Assembly (NCBI RefSeq): GCF_024139115.2 | Contig: NC_085140.1 | Coordinates: forward strand, 339,946,966 to 340,010,965 | Length of the DNA: 64,000 nucleotides | Source: Armigeres subalbatus | Taxonomy: Eukaryota; Arthropoda; Insecta; Diptera; Culicidae | Reading direction: 5' to 3' | In this document: one piece after another, positions 32,921 through 43,640 of the stretch | Numbering within the stretch: the stretch's first letter is position 1 | How the letters are laid out: each line of letters opens with the position of its first letter | Notes under the pieces: generated by a model | Database searches by the model: none | What the model saw: the letters and a program-made list of their open reading frames with translations, nothing else | Told to the model about the DNA's origin: nothing | Translations under genes and position numbers: made by a program

Positions 32921-33459
32921 TATTGAAACTTTTGATTATCAACGCTAAACTATTGAAAATTTTAGTTCTTTCATGCATCATGCATCCCCTATACAGCGTG
33001 TTCCAATCCTTGGTAATTGCCTACTTTTAGGGTATTATCAATTATTGAACTGGGGTGTATGAATGGGGTGGTCCAGCTGCTAGACAGTGGAGTCCCTACT
33101 CCCTCACAGAGTGGGAGGGGCTGTTAAAACTAGGTAGTAGTGTCGGTGGGATGGTTCCTTCTCTTCTATATAGAGCGGAATGACTTGTTCAGTTTACTGT
33201 ACATATGTATTTGGTTTTACGTAGTTTACGTCGAGCAGTCGTGTCCTGTATACAACTCCAAGATTTTTCTTCGGGAATTCTCTTGGAAATTCCTTGTAAA
33301 ATTCGTCTGCAAATTCATTTGGCTACAAAAATTTAATTTCGTCAAAACCAGTGCTGGAAATACTCGCTTCACGAGAGTGTAATTGGGCCTACCAAAAATG
33401 CCATACTCGCGCAAACCTACTGCCTGTATTTTTTCTAGCGCTTGTTTTGTTCGCGAGTA

Positions 33460-34132
33460 CCGTGGGGCATCGAAATCCGTACACTTAAGCACCTTAGTAT
33501 ATGAAAAAGTCATTAGAAAATAGGAATCGAATGTAAATAAAACATTTGTCATCAACATAGGAGCATGAAGGCTTCTACTTTTAAACTGTTTCACATTTAC
33601 TCTTTAAAAACTACGAAAAACATGATAAAACAATGAATAAAATCAACTACTCCTGACTCGAAATCCGTCCACCGTGGACGGATTTCGAATCAAAGGATCA
33701 AAATCCGTACACCTAGTTTTTAACTAAATATTTAAATTGAAACAGTCTAATTGACTGAACTATCACTGTAAATAGTTCGATACGTACCTTGAAAAGCGAT
33801 CCCTTCGATTTGTATTCCGCTGATCTTATGTAATAATTCGCAATAAGCAATAGAAACACAGTTACTTTTGGTGCAATTATGCTCTACCCGAAAACAAAAT
33901 GGCGGCACAAACTCCGCGTTTGGTGGGTGGAGATTTGTTTTTAATTTTTGTTGTTTTAATTTCAAAGCCTTCTTTCCAATTCTATGCCCTAAAAGCCTAA
34001 AAGCCTACTGCCAAGAATCTGAACAGGATAAGATAAATTATTTCTACATTAACTACCTCTAACCCCTTTAATTGATTGATATCTCATGAGGTGGACGAAT
34101 TTCGGTGCTGTACGGATTTCGGTCCCGCACGG
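33460..34132. mobile_element. MITE-like element, 673 bp, TA-flanked, with central palindrome
   Basis: Ends CCGTGGGGCATCGAAATCCG and complement CGGATTTCGGTCCCGCACGG, with TA on both sides. Repeats of the end word lie inside: a palindrome CGAAATCCGTCC-ACCGTG-GACGGATTTCG at about 33660-33688 and AAATCCGTACACC at 33700, plus GGACGAATTTCGG at 34093. Mariner-like ends by inference. Frames inside are not genes. Confidence 0.75.
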
Positions 34133-34619
34133 TACGGGTAGAGCAAAGACAAAAGCAGGGCAGTATTTTTCGTGAGTAAAATAACGAAAAAAAATATTTG
34201 TGCGAGTATTTGTGGTTACTTCGAATAAAATGGATAAATTTCACTTAACATAAACACAATAACAATGAACAAATGTGTTCTTGCTCGAACATCCGTGAGA
34301 ATCATGTTCCGAGGTTGGTTTATGACATTTTGCAAATTAACCCAAATGACTCGCGAACGCTCCACGAACATTTTTCGGGATTCGCTTTTCTGTTTTCTCT
34401 GCGAGTACACTGACCTCACAATCATGGGTCACACAGTAATGCGGGTCGTTTCCATTTGATCAACGTGCAAAATGGAGTGACTAATAATTGTTACAAAGTG
34501 ACCCATATATGTGGGGTCAGTGTAGTAGGTAGGCAAGAAAAGGCAAAACAAGTGTTCGCGAGTATTTTGGATGGCCTACTTCTTGTTTTATGAACAAGGT
34601 TTACAGATTTCCATCACTG

Positions 34620-35260
34620 GTCAAAACTCTTTCGGAATTACCTACAAAAATTCCCCTTGGAATTCCTCTGGAAATTATTTGAGGGATTCTCCCGGAAGAT
34701 CCTGCAGCCATTCTCACTTAAAATTTCTATAAAAATCATCCAAAATGCCCTTCTTCAGTAATTTCCGAGATTTTTTTTCCAGGAATTCGCAGCAATATCA
34801 TAAAACAATAACCCCGAAAATTCTTCGAGAAATTCTCCCACTTTTTATTCCAGAAATTCCTCCATGTATTCTCCCAAAAAATCCGCCAATAATTTCCCCG
34901 GAAATTACTTCAAGAACTTCTTCAGAAATGTCTTTTAAAGTTTCTCCGAAAAGTTCCTCAAGAAGTAATCCGTTTCGGGATTCCCACAGAATTTTCTCAA
35001 ATTATTCTGCAGAAAATTCCTTCAAAAACTGATCCGGGAAGTTCCTTTTTCAGAAGTATCCGAAAGGATTTCCTGAAGAATTTCCTAAAGTATTTTTTGA
35101 AAAAAAAATTCGCTGTGGATCTTGGTTTGAGTTTGAGTTTCGAAAATCTCGATAAATTTCCTGGAAAAAACCCTATAAGAATATCTGAAACAAATCTAGG
35201 AGAAATTTGGAAATAAGAAGTTTATTAAATGAATTTCTTAAGGAATTTTCAGTGGAAAAT
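34620..35260 (+). repeat. Decayed 24-bp satellite repeats
   Basis: TTCCCCTTGGAATTCCTCTG, CTCCCGGAAGATCCTGCAGC, ATTCCTCCATGTATTCTCCC and similar at 22-26-bp spacing; it becomes reverse-like after about 35060 (GGATTTCCTGAAGAATTTCC). The 95-codon + frame at 34745 is made of this repeat. Confidence 0.55.
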
Positions 35261-35333
35261 ATTTATGAATGTCAAAACAAATTTGAAATAATGTTTTGAA
35301 ATAATTTCAAACTAAAACACGAAAAAAATCAAA

Positions 35334-38110
35334 CTAAAACACACCATCCAGCACCATTTCGCTACCACCACCACTAATGAACCCACGTTGATTGCCAGCG
35401 ACCATGTATGTACTTCGTTTTGCTGGTATTGATCGTGAGTCCAATCCTCGCTGTCTCCCTCTTAAAAGGCACAAAAGCCTCTTCCACGGCACGGCGATTA
35501 ATTCCGATAATATCGATATCGTCCGCAAATCCCAGGAGCATATGCGATCTTGTGATAATGGTACCACTTCTTTGCACGCCATCTCTCCTAATCGCTTCCT
35601 CGAGCGCTATATTGAATAGTAGATTCGAGAGTGCATCACCCTGATTTAATCCATCTAAGGCAAAAAACAAGGATGTTATCGATCATTTAGTAATTTGCGT
35701 TCGATCATTTAGTAGTTTGTCAATAACTTATTCCAGAAGCTGAATTTCAAAATCTGCTGTATGGTGGACTTCTAATGCGAAGGTTTTTCTACAACTCTGC
35801 TAAATGGTTTGTTGTTCGAATTCCACTAGTAACGGAGTTATAGCTAAAGCTTCAGTAACTTAGACTAAATGATAACAAAATTCCAATCATTTAGTTTAAG
35901 CTACTGCAACTAGCGCTACAACTCCGTTATTAGTTGAATTCTAACAACAAACCATTAGGCAGAGTCGTAGAAAAACCTTCGCACTAGAAGTCCACCATGC
36001 AACACATTTTGAAATTCAGCTTCTGGAATGAGTTATTGGCAAACTACTAAATGATCTAACGCAAATTACTATATGATCGATAACATCCTTGGTAACAAAT
36101 GACGTCGATATTTCATCCGCAACCTTTACACTTGATTTCGATCCGTCCAACGTTATACGAATCAGCCGTATCAGTTTCGCCGGAAAATTCATTCCGTTTC
36201 ACTGAATCGTACGCCGCCTTGAAATCAATAAACAGATGATGTGTCTGCAAGTTGTACTCCCGGAAACATTTGATCCGTCATTGATCGGCCCTCATGAAAA
36301 CCTGCTTGGTATTCGCCGATGAAGGACTCTTCAAGCGGTCTCAATCGGTTGAACAGAATACGGGACATAATTTTGTACGCCGAATTAAGGAGGGTATTGC
36401 TCGGTAATTGGCGCACTTCAGTCTGTGCCTTTTTTTAAAAAGAGGGCAAATGAGGCCGTCCAACCAGCTAGCAGGCATTTCCTCGTCTTCCCATATTTTC
36501 GACATAATATGGTGCAGAACTTCATAAAGCTGCTCACTGTCATGTTTGAGAAGTTAACCCGGGAGCTGGTCCTTCCCCGCAGCTTTATTGTTTTTCAGCT
36601 CTTTAACAGCTTTTTTAACCTCATCTAGTGTAGGCGACTCTACAGCTTGTCCATCGTCGCTAATATTTATTCTGTTCACTTCCTCACTTCCACTATTCAA
36701 CAAAGTCTCGAAGTGTTGCTTCCACCTGGCAGCCACTTCGGTTTCTGTCAACAAATTCCCTTGTTGGTCGTTGTACATGACGGGAGATGGCGCTGTCTTT
36801 CCCCGCATGCCATTGACAGACTCATAAAACCTCCGCATATCGTTCTGCTCCATTTTTTCCTGCCCCTCACTAATAACTTGTTCTTCGTACTCTTTTTTCT
36901 TCCTGCGGTGGGTTCGATTTTCGGCTGCTCTTGCTTCCTTGTACCGATCTCTATTCGATCGGGTACCCGACACCAACATCCGGCAACGTTCTTCTCGTCT
37001 GTCACTCTCTGACACTGCACATCGAACCAACCCGTCCTGGGTCGCCTCTGTGCAGTGCCTACCACTTCTCGTGCTGTTGTGCTCACCGCTCCATGGATCG
37101 ACTCCCATAGATCGTTGGTGTTGTCGCTAACGTTGATTGCACTTATCCGTTCGTCGAGCTTCTGGCGGTACTCAGCCGATACTCCTTCCGCCGACAATCG
37201 CTGGATATTGTAACGCATCGTTCGCTGTGATCTTTCGTTCGATACAGTTGACAACCGTGATCGAATTTTACTGACAACGAGGTAGTGATCAGAGTCAATG
37301 TTCGGACCTCTGAATCTGAATGTCCAGACATCGATAACATCCGAGAAATTCCGCCTAGCTACCAGAGCATGGTCTATCTGGTTGCAAGTTTCACCATTAG
37401 GGTGTCTCCAGTTGTGCTTTCGGATGTTCTTTCGTGCAAAGTAGGTGCTACTGATGGCCATCTCTCTGGCAGTAGCAAAATTTACTAGCCGTAGGCCGTT
37501 GTCATTGGTAGCGGAAGTGAAGGCTCTCCCTACCGATTATGAGACGGAAAAAGTCCTCTCTACCGACCTGGGCGTTAGCGTCTCCGATAACAATTTTCAC
37601 GTCATGCTCTGGGCACTCTCCATAGGCGTTATCAAGACATTCATAAAACGTGTCCTTCACGTCGTCGGATTTATCGTTTGTCGGTGCGTAAACGTTGATT
37701 AGGCTGTAATTGAAGAACTTGCCCCGTATCCTCAACACACAGATTCGTTCGCTAATGGGTTTCCACCGCATCACTCGCTTCATCTGCTTGCCGATCACTA
37801 CGAAACCAACTCTATGTTCTGCTTTTTCACCGCCGCTATGATAGATGTTATACTTGAATGCAGTGTTGGTCGTGGGGTCCACGGCTCGGAATTCACGTTC
37901 TCCGGAGCTGGGCCATCGGACTTCTTGAATAGCGGCCACGTTCACTCCAACCTTCTGCAGTTCGCAAGCCAGAAGGCTCACTCGTCCAGGTTCGTTTAGG
38001 GTCCTGACATTCCAGGTACCGAGTTTCCAATCATAGTCCTTATTTCGTTGCCGGGTCGGTTGCCAAAAATAACGTTCTCTTTTTCTTCTATCTCCAAAAA
38101 AAAAACGCTT
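35334..38110 (-). pseudogene. RTE-type LINE (endonuclease-reverse transcriptase), defective
   Basis: Minus-strand polyprotein. AP-endonuclease: WKLGTWNVRTLNEPGRVSLL, VNVAAIQEVRWPSSGE, YSLINVYAPTNDKSDDVKDT, VKIVIGDANAQVGRED (near 38030-37540). Then, in a shifted frame, NQIDHALVARR and FRGPNIDSDHYLVVSKIR (catalytic DH) down to 37100. RT: TLLNSAYKIMSRILFNRLRP and GEYQAGFHEGRSMTDQMF (36410-36240), then DGLNQGDALSNLLFNIALEE and LGFADDIDIIGINRRAVEEA (35650-35480), where FADD holds the two catalytic Asp. The endonuclease sequence resembles RTE-clade elements. At least three frameshifts, a 422-bp MITE at 35669-36090 inside the RT, and loss of the C-terminus at about 35335 make it dead. The + frames in this interval are shadows. 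Confidence 0.88.
35669..36090. mobile_element. MITE, 422 bp, inserted in the LINE reverse transcriptase
   Basis: Nearly complete palindrome: AAGGATGTTATCGATCATTT at the left, complement GATCGATAACATCCTT at the right; GATCATTTAGTAGTTTG and AGAAGCTGAATTTCAAAAT recur inverted. On the minus strand it sits between SFVT and LDGLNQG of the RT, so the pre-insertion coding sequence can be recognised. Flanking words TTTGTTACC and TTTTTTGCC may be a decayed 9-bp duplication. Confidence 0.85.
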
Positions 38111-38115
38111 CGATA

Positions 38116-38304
38116 GTACACCCAGGTTTTTTACACGGTTTGGTTTTAGTCGTTTAAGACCTTCAGCGTCAATAAAACAATTAGTTAATCCCACGAAAAA
38201 AATCAGAAAAAATCAAAGAAAATTCAGGGGGTATTTTAAAAGCTGTGGAAATTCAGGTTGACCGAGAAATTAATGAATTCCAACCACATAAAAAAACCTG
38301 GGTG
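38116..38304. mobile_element. MITE, 189 bp, TA-flanked (CACCCAGGTTTTTT ends)
   Basis: CACCCAGGTTTTTTACACGG on the left and complement ATAAAAAAACCTGGGTG on the right, TA on both sides (38114-38115 and 38305-38306). It interrupts the ACGTACTATCGAAG end sequence that belongs with 38541-38561. Confidence 0.75.
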
Positions 38305-38330
38305 TACGTACACTAAAATTACGGAGGTGT

Positions 38331-38540
38331 ACACACTTAACTCATTTCACTGTATTCGGTAAATTTTACCGATATCTCAACAGCAGAACTGTTCGGTAGT
38401 TATTTTACAGATTTTTTGTAATTTTTTCCATTGATCAACTGTCAAAATCGCCGATAATCAGTAAAATTATTTACCGAACAGTTCTGCTGTTGAGATTTCG
38501 GTAAAATTTTACCGAATTCGGTGATTTATTTTAAGTGTGT
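38331..38540. mobile_element. MITE, ~210 bp (ACACACTTAA ends)
   Basis: ACACACTTAACTCATTTCAC, TTCGGTAAATTTTACCGATA, TCTCAACAGCAGAACTGTTC against the complementary GAACAGTTCTGCTGTTGAGA, TTCGGTAAAATTTTACCGAA, TTAAGTGTGT. It sits 26 bp from the previous MITE, inside the same terminal sequence. Confidence 0.8.
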
Positions 38541-38561
38541 ACGTACTACGAGGTATGCCTG
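38541..38561 (-). repeat. Transposon end matching 28258 (reverse)
   Basis: Read on the minus strand: CAGGCATACCTCGTAGTACG, against CAGACATACCTCGATAGTGC at 28258. TA follows at 38562-38563. The two ends point at each other across 10.3 kb. Confidence 0.5.
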
Positions 38562-38649
38562 TATTCGAACTACACTGTGTCAAACAACTGTCCATTTATA
38601 AAACACTAGCAAATCGGGCCCTACGTTGCTCGGGATAGCCACTATTGCT

Positions 38650-38715
38650 TGTCTAAGACGAGTTTAGTAGGGTAAAATGCCCAATAGTGGACCCCCTGGT
38701 GGCAGAATTTTGCTC
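38650..38715 (+). repeat. GGGTAAAATGCCCAATAGTGG fragment
   Basis: Terminal word shared in inverse with the repeat at 44998-45348 (CCACTATTGGGCACTTTACC). Confidence 0.45.
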
Positions 38716-38814
38716 TTCCTGTCATGAGGCTTAGAAATTTTCAACATATTATCTCTTCTCGATATCTAACAACAAGCTTTGCATCCTCTCTTCACGATAC
38801 ATACATAAAACTAG

Positions 38815-39080
38815 GGTATGCGATAAGACACTTTTTCCTAACGAAACGAAACGAAACGAAATTTATAATGTCTATGTTGATTCGAAACGAAACGGAACGA
38901 AATATATATTTGCTTTCGAGATTCCGAAACGATACGAAATCAAGGTCCATTTAATTCGAAATTTTACGAAACGAAACGAAATTTAATTTTTTTCCGCGGA
39001 ATTTTTATAGAATTGATTTTACATTATGTACGCAAATCTGATTTCATTTTTTCAAAGTCAAATAACTGCTTTGCGACCAG
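38815..39080 (+). repeat. TTTCGTTTCG-rich dispersed repeat, copy B
   Basis: Opposite orientation to copy A at 2790-3090: GGGTATGCGATAAGACACTT, ACGAAACGAAACGAAACGAA, TTTTTTCCGCGGAATTTTTA, AACTGCTTTGCGACCAG. Confidence 0.65.
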
Positions 39081-39544
39081 TAGAAGAAGCAGTCTGTGAT
39101 AAATCGCCGCGTTCCGGTTTACCATTGGCGATAAGGCAATACCCCAAAGGAATTTATCGTGGAGTCTGTGCTCCCGAATCTGATCAATTTTATATCAGTT
39201 CAGCTTTATATCAGCAAAATATGTTAAAAACCGTATTTCATTTAAGAATAATGTGATTATGCTGAAACATATTTCATATTGATTTATCAGCGTGATTTTA
39301 TGGTATTGAGCTAACTCAAAATCAGAAAATTAATGCAAAGATTTTATTTTTTATCTAGGTGGATACTTATTTATATATTAGCCAGACGTATGCACAGATA
39401 GAGAATTGTTAATAGCATACATTTGCTCGCTAGACGAATCCTATGCATCTTTCTAAAATGCGCAAAGATATGTATTTCAGATTGTGTTTCAGAAATGTTA
39501 TCGCAAAGTTTTTACGGCAGCAGTTTGCCAGGTATGAAGAAATA

Positions 39545-39720
39545 TTCTTTCCTTTCTCATACAAAAACTTATAGCGAAAGGATATCATTTCCTTCCAAAT
39601 TCAACCTTTTTATAGGAAGCTCGAAGACCCATAGTCTTATATAATATACAATCAACTCGACGAACCAAGCTATTGTCTGTTTGTCCTTGTATATGTGTTT
39701 GTGCATATGAGGCATGCAAA
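39545..39720 (-). repeat. Dispersed repeat family copy, diverged
   Basis: CTTTCCTTTCTCATAC, GGAAGCTCGAAGACCCATAG, AACTCGACGAACCAAG, then a GT-rich run. Reverse orientation of the family at 17515. Confidence 0.5.
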
Positions 39721-39937
39721 AATTGTTGACAAATTTTCATCCTTAACCGACTTCAATTGAGTGCACGAAACAGCTGCTATGGACAGTATGAGCCGGTCAC
39801 GCCCTTACAGTCAATTCAGGATTAGGAGGGGAAAATTAGTTTGACACTCATTATTATAAGAGACCGAGGAATACTCTGCATCTCCGTTAGTGCCACGGGA
39901 AAGGAATCTTTGGTTTGTTGAAAAACGTAATTCATGC

Positions 39938-40065
39938 AAAAATATATTAAGCTCTTTTAGTGGAATGTATTAAACCGTCTAAGACGAATTAAGTACTGTC
40001 CATTTAATTCCACCAGTTAAGACTGGTGGAATTAAATGGACAGTACTTAATTCGTCTTAGACGGT
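39938..40065 (-). mobile_element. Foldback retroposon-like element, copy 2
   Basis: A tight hairpin: ACCGTCTAAGACGAATTAAG, TACTGTCCATTTAATTCCAC, CAGTTAAGACTG, then the complement. The tail (AATATATTAAGCTCTTTTAG on the + strand) is on the left. GTAATTCATGC flanks it at 39927-39937 and 40066-40076 as an exact 11-bp duplication. Confidence 0.75.
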
Positions 40066-40714
40066 GTAATTCATGCGATGACAACACCTTGGTAAGCGTC
40101 TAAATATTTATTGTAAACGAAGTTATTTTGAAAACTCGTAAACGAAAACCGTGTTTCAAATCAATTCATCGCAAAATCATGTGCTTCGTTTAATAATAAT
40201 GTTTTCCTTAGGGCCTTCTTAACCCTGAAGCGATGCTTAGTCATGCGCTTGAACATGTTTTAAGGTAGACCTGCCCAACTTTTTCAAGCCACGGGTCAAT
40301 TTTCAAATTCCAACTTGTTGGCGGACCAAGAAATACTTTTCAAAATAACCAAAGTAATTTTTTTCTTCAGAATGGCATTTAGTTTTACAGCTATTTTTTT
40401 AAGAAACACTAAACACGATATTATTGCGTTTGAACTATTTTTTGTGTGTGTTCTTATTTTCTTTTTCTTTTTACGTAACAGGACATGGAAATGTTGACTT
40501 CTTTCCAATACTCGATGCATATTGATTTCACAATCGGTGATCGAATTTCGCAAGCAGATAAGGAAGATCAACAATTACTTTTCACTGCTTTTATTCTTGA
40601 TAAGAGATGTGCAAACAGATATGGACTTCTGAAGAGAGAATATATCTCTAAAGAGATGTGTTTTTATGAAATTTAGATTTGAGTTTGTTGTTGCATTTGA
40701 AGTCAATTAACTTC

Positions 40715-41321
40715 TGAAGCGGGCTTGGTAGTCATATGGCTACTGCTTCTGCCTCATACGCAGGAGGTCGTGGGTTCAATCCCAGGTCCGTTCCATTCTC
40801 CTACTTTGTATCTTTCTCTTTATTTCTCATGTGGACTTTGGACTTTCATACCGTTTCCATTTTCATTCCTATACCTTCAACTTGAGTATTCTAACAGTAA
40901 TCTGCTAGAATTGGAAATGAACTATAGAGCTCGTTTCCTACATCCAATTAGAAATTCCATCAGTTACCTTCTCCTATCTGTCACATTGGCAGCTCGTTAA
41001 CCAAGACGGACCTCTGCCTCTCCAACCTAACCCAGAAATTCCAACAAATTCCGCATGAACGCGGGGCAAGTGCAGAGGTATATTCGGCTTGCAGTGGGCG
41101 AGTGATTGCATCATCATTTCCTCCCCCTTCCCTACATTGACTTGAATTCTGACGTGGCAGGCGCCAGTATGACCTAACAAATGAGATCACCAGTACTTGT
41201 ACATTGAAGATGTGTGCTAGTCCCAAGCAAACATCTGTTGGTTCCCTGTGCAAGAACAGCTGATCTGGTGATAATGGAGTAGCAACTACGAGCAGTCAAT
41301 CAAGCTCAAGCTCAAGCTCAA
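40715..41321 (+). repeat. tRNA-derived SINE, 607 bp, with 22-bp target duplication
   Basis: Head CGGGCTTGGTAGTCATATGG, CTGCTTCTGCCTCATACGCA, GGAGGTCGTGGGTTCAATCC (B box), long body, 3' end of CAAGCT repeats (41300-41320). Target duplication GCATTTGAAGTCAATTAACT+TC at 40693-40714 and the same with one change at 41322-41343. The head is related to the SINE at 29184; the body is longer. Confidence 0.9.
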
Positions 41322-41725
41322 GCATTTGAAGTCAATTTACTTCATTTGGAACTTTCCATCTACATTATTTACATCAGTAAACGATGCTAAGGAACTGTGT
41401 TCTCAAAAATTAGCGAAGAGATAAAAAATACTGTCGAAGCTTCGATTTTAGCATATTCAACAGATTGGCAGGAACTGTTTTCTACCGGATTAGAAAAATG
41501 TATCAGTTTAAAAAAATCAATTATGCCAAATTGTTTCAATTTTGTTTAATGTGACCAGCAAGCGTCCTGCGAAACGCGGGACACCTATCTGGATTGCGTC
41601 ACTGACTTGAAACTGGATCCTCCAAAAGTGCATTTCGCATAGATTTTGGCCAAAAAAAAGGAATAATATTTGTAAGGCTGTATGAATTAATAAATTTGTA
41701 AAACGAAGTTTTTTTCACCATCATA

Positions 41726-42230
41726 TGGGGGGAAGATGATCATTGAGGCGAAGATGATCATATGATGTGTCAGTTAAACGTGCTCAATTTTTTCATGAAA
41801 CGGTAGTTAACAATATTATCGGTTCCGCTGGGTAGAAAATATTAGTTTTTCGATTATTATCATGAAAGTGTATTTTGTAGAAGAAAGAGAGAGGTAGTCA
41901 TAAATGGCGCTATTTTCGTTTCAAATATGGACTTCGTAGACTTTACGTAGTAAATTCAACATTCATACAAATAACCTAGTGTATTTTGACGGTTAGGTCA
42001 TAATGATTTTAGTAGAGCTGTCTTGATCAACTTCACCCCAAACCAGATTACTCAAAAAATGTATGATAATTTAATTTATTTTAATAAATGCGAACGCATT
42101 TCAGAAAACTAAAGTTGTTGATTTTTTGCAACGTATAGCAGTACATGTTTGAAAATATTTGTTTCGATTTGAAATGTAGACACACATTGTTATTGCATGT
42201 TTTGTCTTAAAAATGATCATCTTCCCCCCA
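41726..42230. mobile_element. Possible MITE with GGGGGGAAGATGATCAT ends
   Basis: TGGGGGGAAGATGATCAT at 41726 and complement ATGATCATCTTCCCCCCA ending at 42230. The interior is AT-rich without frames. No clear target duplication. Confidence 0.55.
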
Positions 42231-42299
42231 GTTGACGGAACTTTATTAATGTGATTTTTTATCTTAAAAGTTCATCAAGGTCTAAAACGAAGTTGAAAA

Positions 42300-43000
42300 A
42301 TGCAGGACGTCTGGTCAGGAACTAATAATAGTTCCTGGTCTGGTCATATTAATTTTGTTTCAATAGTTTTCTCTGCCTAGTAGCTTAATGTTCAAGTCAT
42401 TGAGATGTTTGGCGACATGTACTATAAAAGCCAGCTACTCACCAATTTGGCTTAGGCATTGGTTTTGCTTTATCTTGTAAAAATAGTGTGATTTTCTTCG
42501 CTCTCAAGTTAGCCAACGAATTAACACAACAAATCTCCGTATTCTGCTTCCATTTTTGTCAACATAATTTGAAATTAGTGGTGGTTGAGTTTCCTCGCGT
42601 AGGTAAAATTGATTTACTTGATAACGAGCGACGCTACATCACGAATATTAATCGTTTTTGTACATAGATCTTTTTTGGTGAAAAATACAATGTGCAGAGA
42701 AATATCACAAATTAACTTTTGCGGCTGATAAACAATTCATTAACAAATAAATAAATTGCTTTAATTTCCAAGTGTCACAACGCCAGTGTTCTTTCCCGTC
42801 ATTGTCGGAGCTCCATCTGTTGTTAGTCCTTAGGTTTTCAAAGAAGAGTTCAAGCTCCTTCATACAGGTCTTAACAGCTTTCCCCAGGTCGATACCGGTA
42901 GTCGTTTCCTTCATTGGGATCAAAGCTGCTATTTCCTCTGAGATTTGAAGATGGTCATAAATTCCCATAATGAAGACAGCTACATGTGCTTTTTTTTTTT
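42300..43000 (-). pseudogene. hAT transposase fragment
   Basis: Minus strand: LQISEEIAALIPMKETTTGI, DLGKAVKTCMKELELFFENL, then in a shifted frame TTDGAPTMTGKNTGVV (about 42840-42785). TTDGAP is the hAT/ZBED-family catalytic-region motif, with Asp. Farther on, the separated pieces ITLFLQDKAKPMPK-like and HLNDLNIKLLGRENY-like (about 42490-42370) match the downstream region of the same transposases. Stops and frameshifts throughout. An intact member would be about 600 residues (family knowledge); this one cannot make protein. Confidence 0.75.
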
Positions 43001-43559
43001 AAATTAAGTATTTTCATCGATTGCGAGTAGATAGAATCTGAAGCAGGTGGCTTTTTCATGTAACGTACTTTTCAAATCTTCTGTGAGAACTTTAACTCTT
43101 CATCGTACTTTACGAGAAACTAATAGAAACTGAAGAAGGCTTTTCTTTAGAGCACACGATATTACCAACAGCCGATATGCATTCCCTGACAAGATCGCCG
43201 TCCTAGAAAGGTTCCAACCGTACTGCTAAAATCTCATTAACAGCAAAACTGGACCGTGTTCCATTAATCGACTCCGTTCCTGCCCAGATTTGATTTTTTG
43301 ATCAGTAATGATCTACAGTATACAGGATTCTGTTTTTACACGATTTTTCCAATCGTATTTTTGATCGTGTGGCTTTAATTTACCACAAAAATCTATCCAA
43401 CATGTTCATAAAAATCTCGAACAATTCAAAGAACATTCAGATGGCAACTAATGTACGGTAAACCTTTAAGATGGTCGCAAATCTGAGAAAATGTAAATAT
43501 AGTGTAAAAACATAATCCTGTGTATTTAAAAATAAATAATAAGAAGTAGAGTTAAGTAA

Positions 43560-43640
43560 GAGACACTGAAGACGAGCTTACTGTTGAGGTCGAAATACGT
43601 ATCTGTCAAAGGTATAATCAAGTGGTGGAATAAAATGGAA
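43560..43640 (+). repeat. LINE 3'-end-like fragment (CACTGAAGACG...GTCGAAATACGTAT)
   Basis: GAGACACTGAAGACGAGCTT, GTTGAGGTCGAAATACGTAT, CTGTCAAAGG. A similar but poorer copy is at 44548-44600 (AACACTGAAGACG, AAATACGTATTTGTC). The same word GGTCGAAATACGTATCTGC lies, reversed, inside the foldback element at 22664. Confidence 0.45.

Noticed and set aside
36425..38000. Several + strand frames with plausible length in the LINE region
   Set aside because: They are antisense to the endonuclease/RT motifs that are clearly readable on the minus strand.
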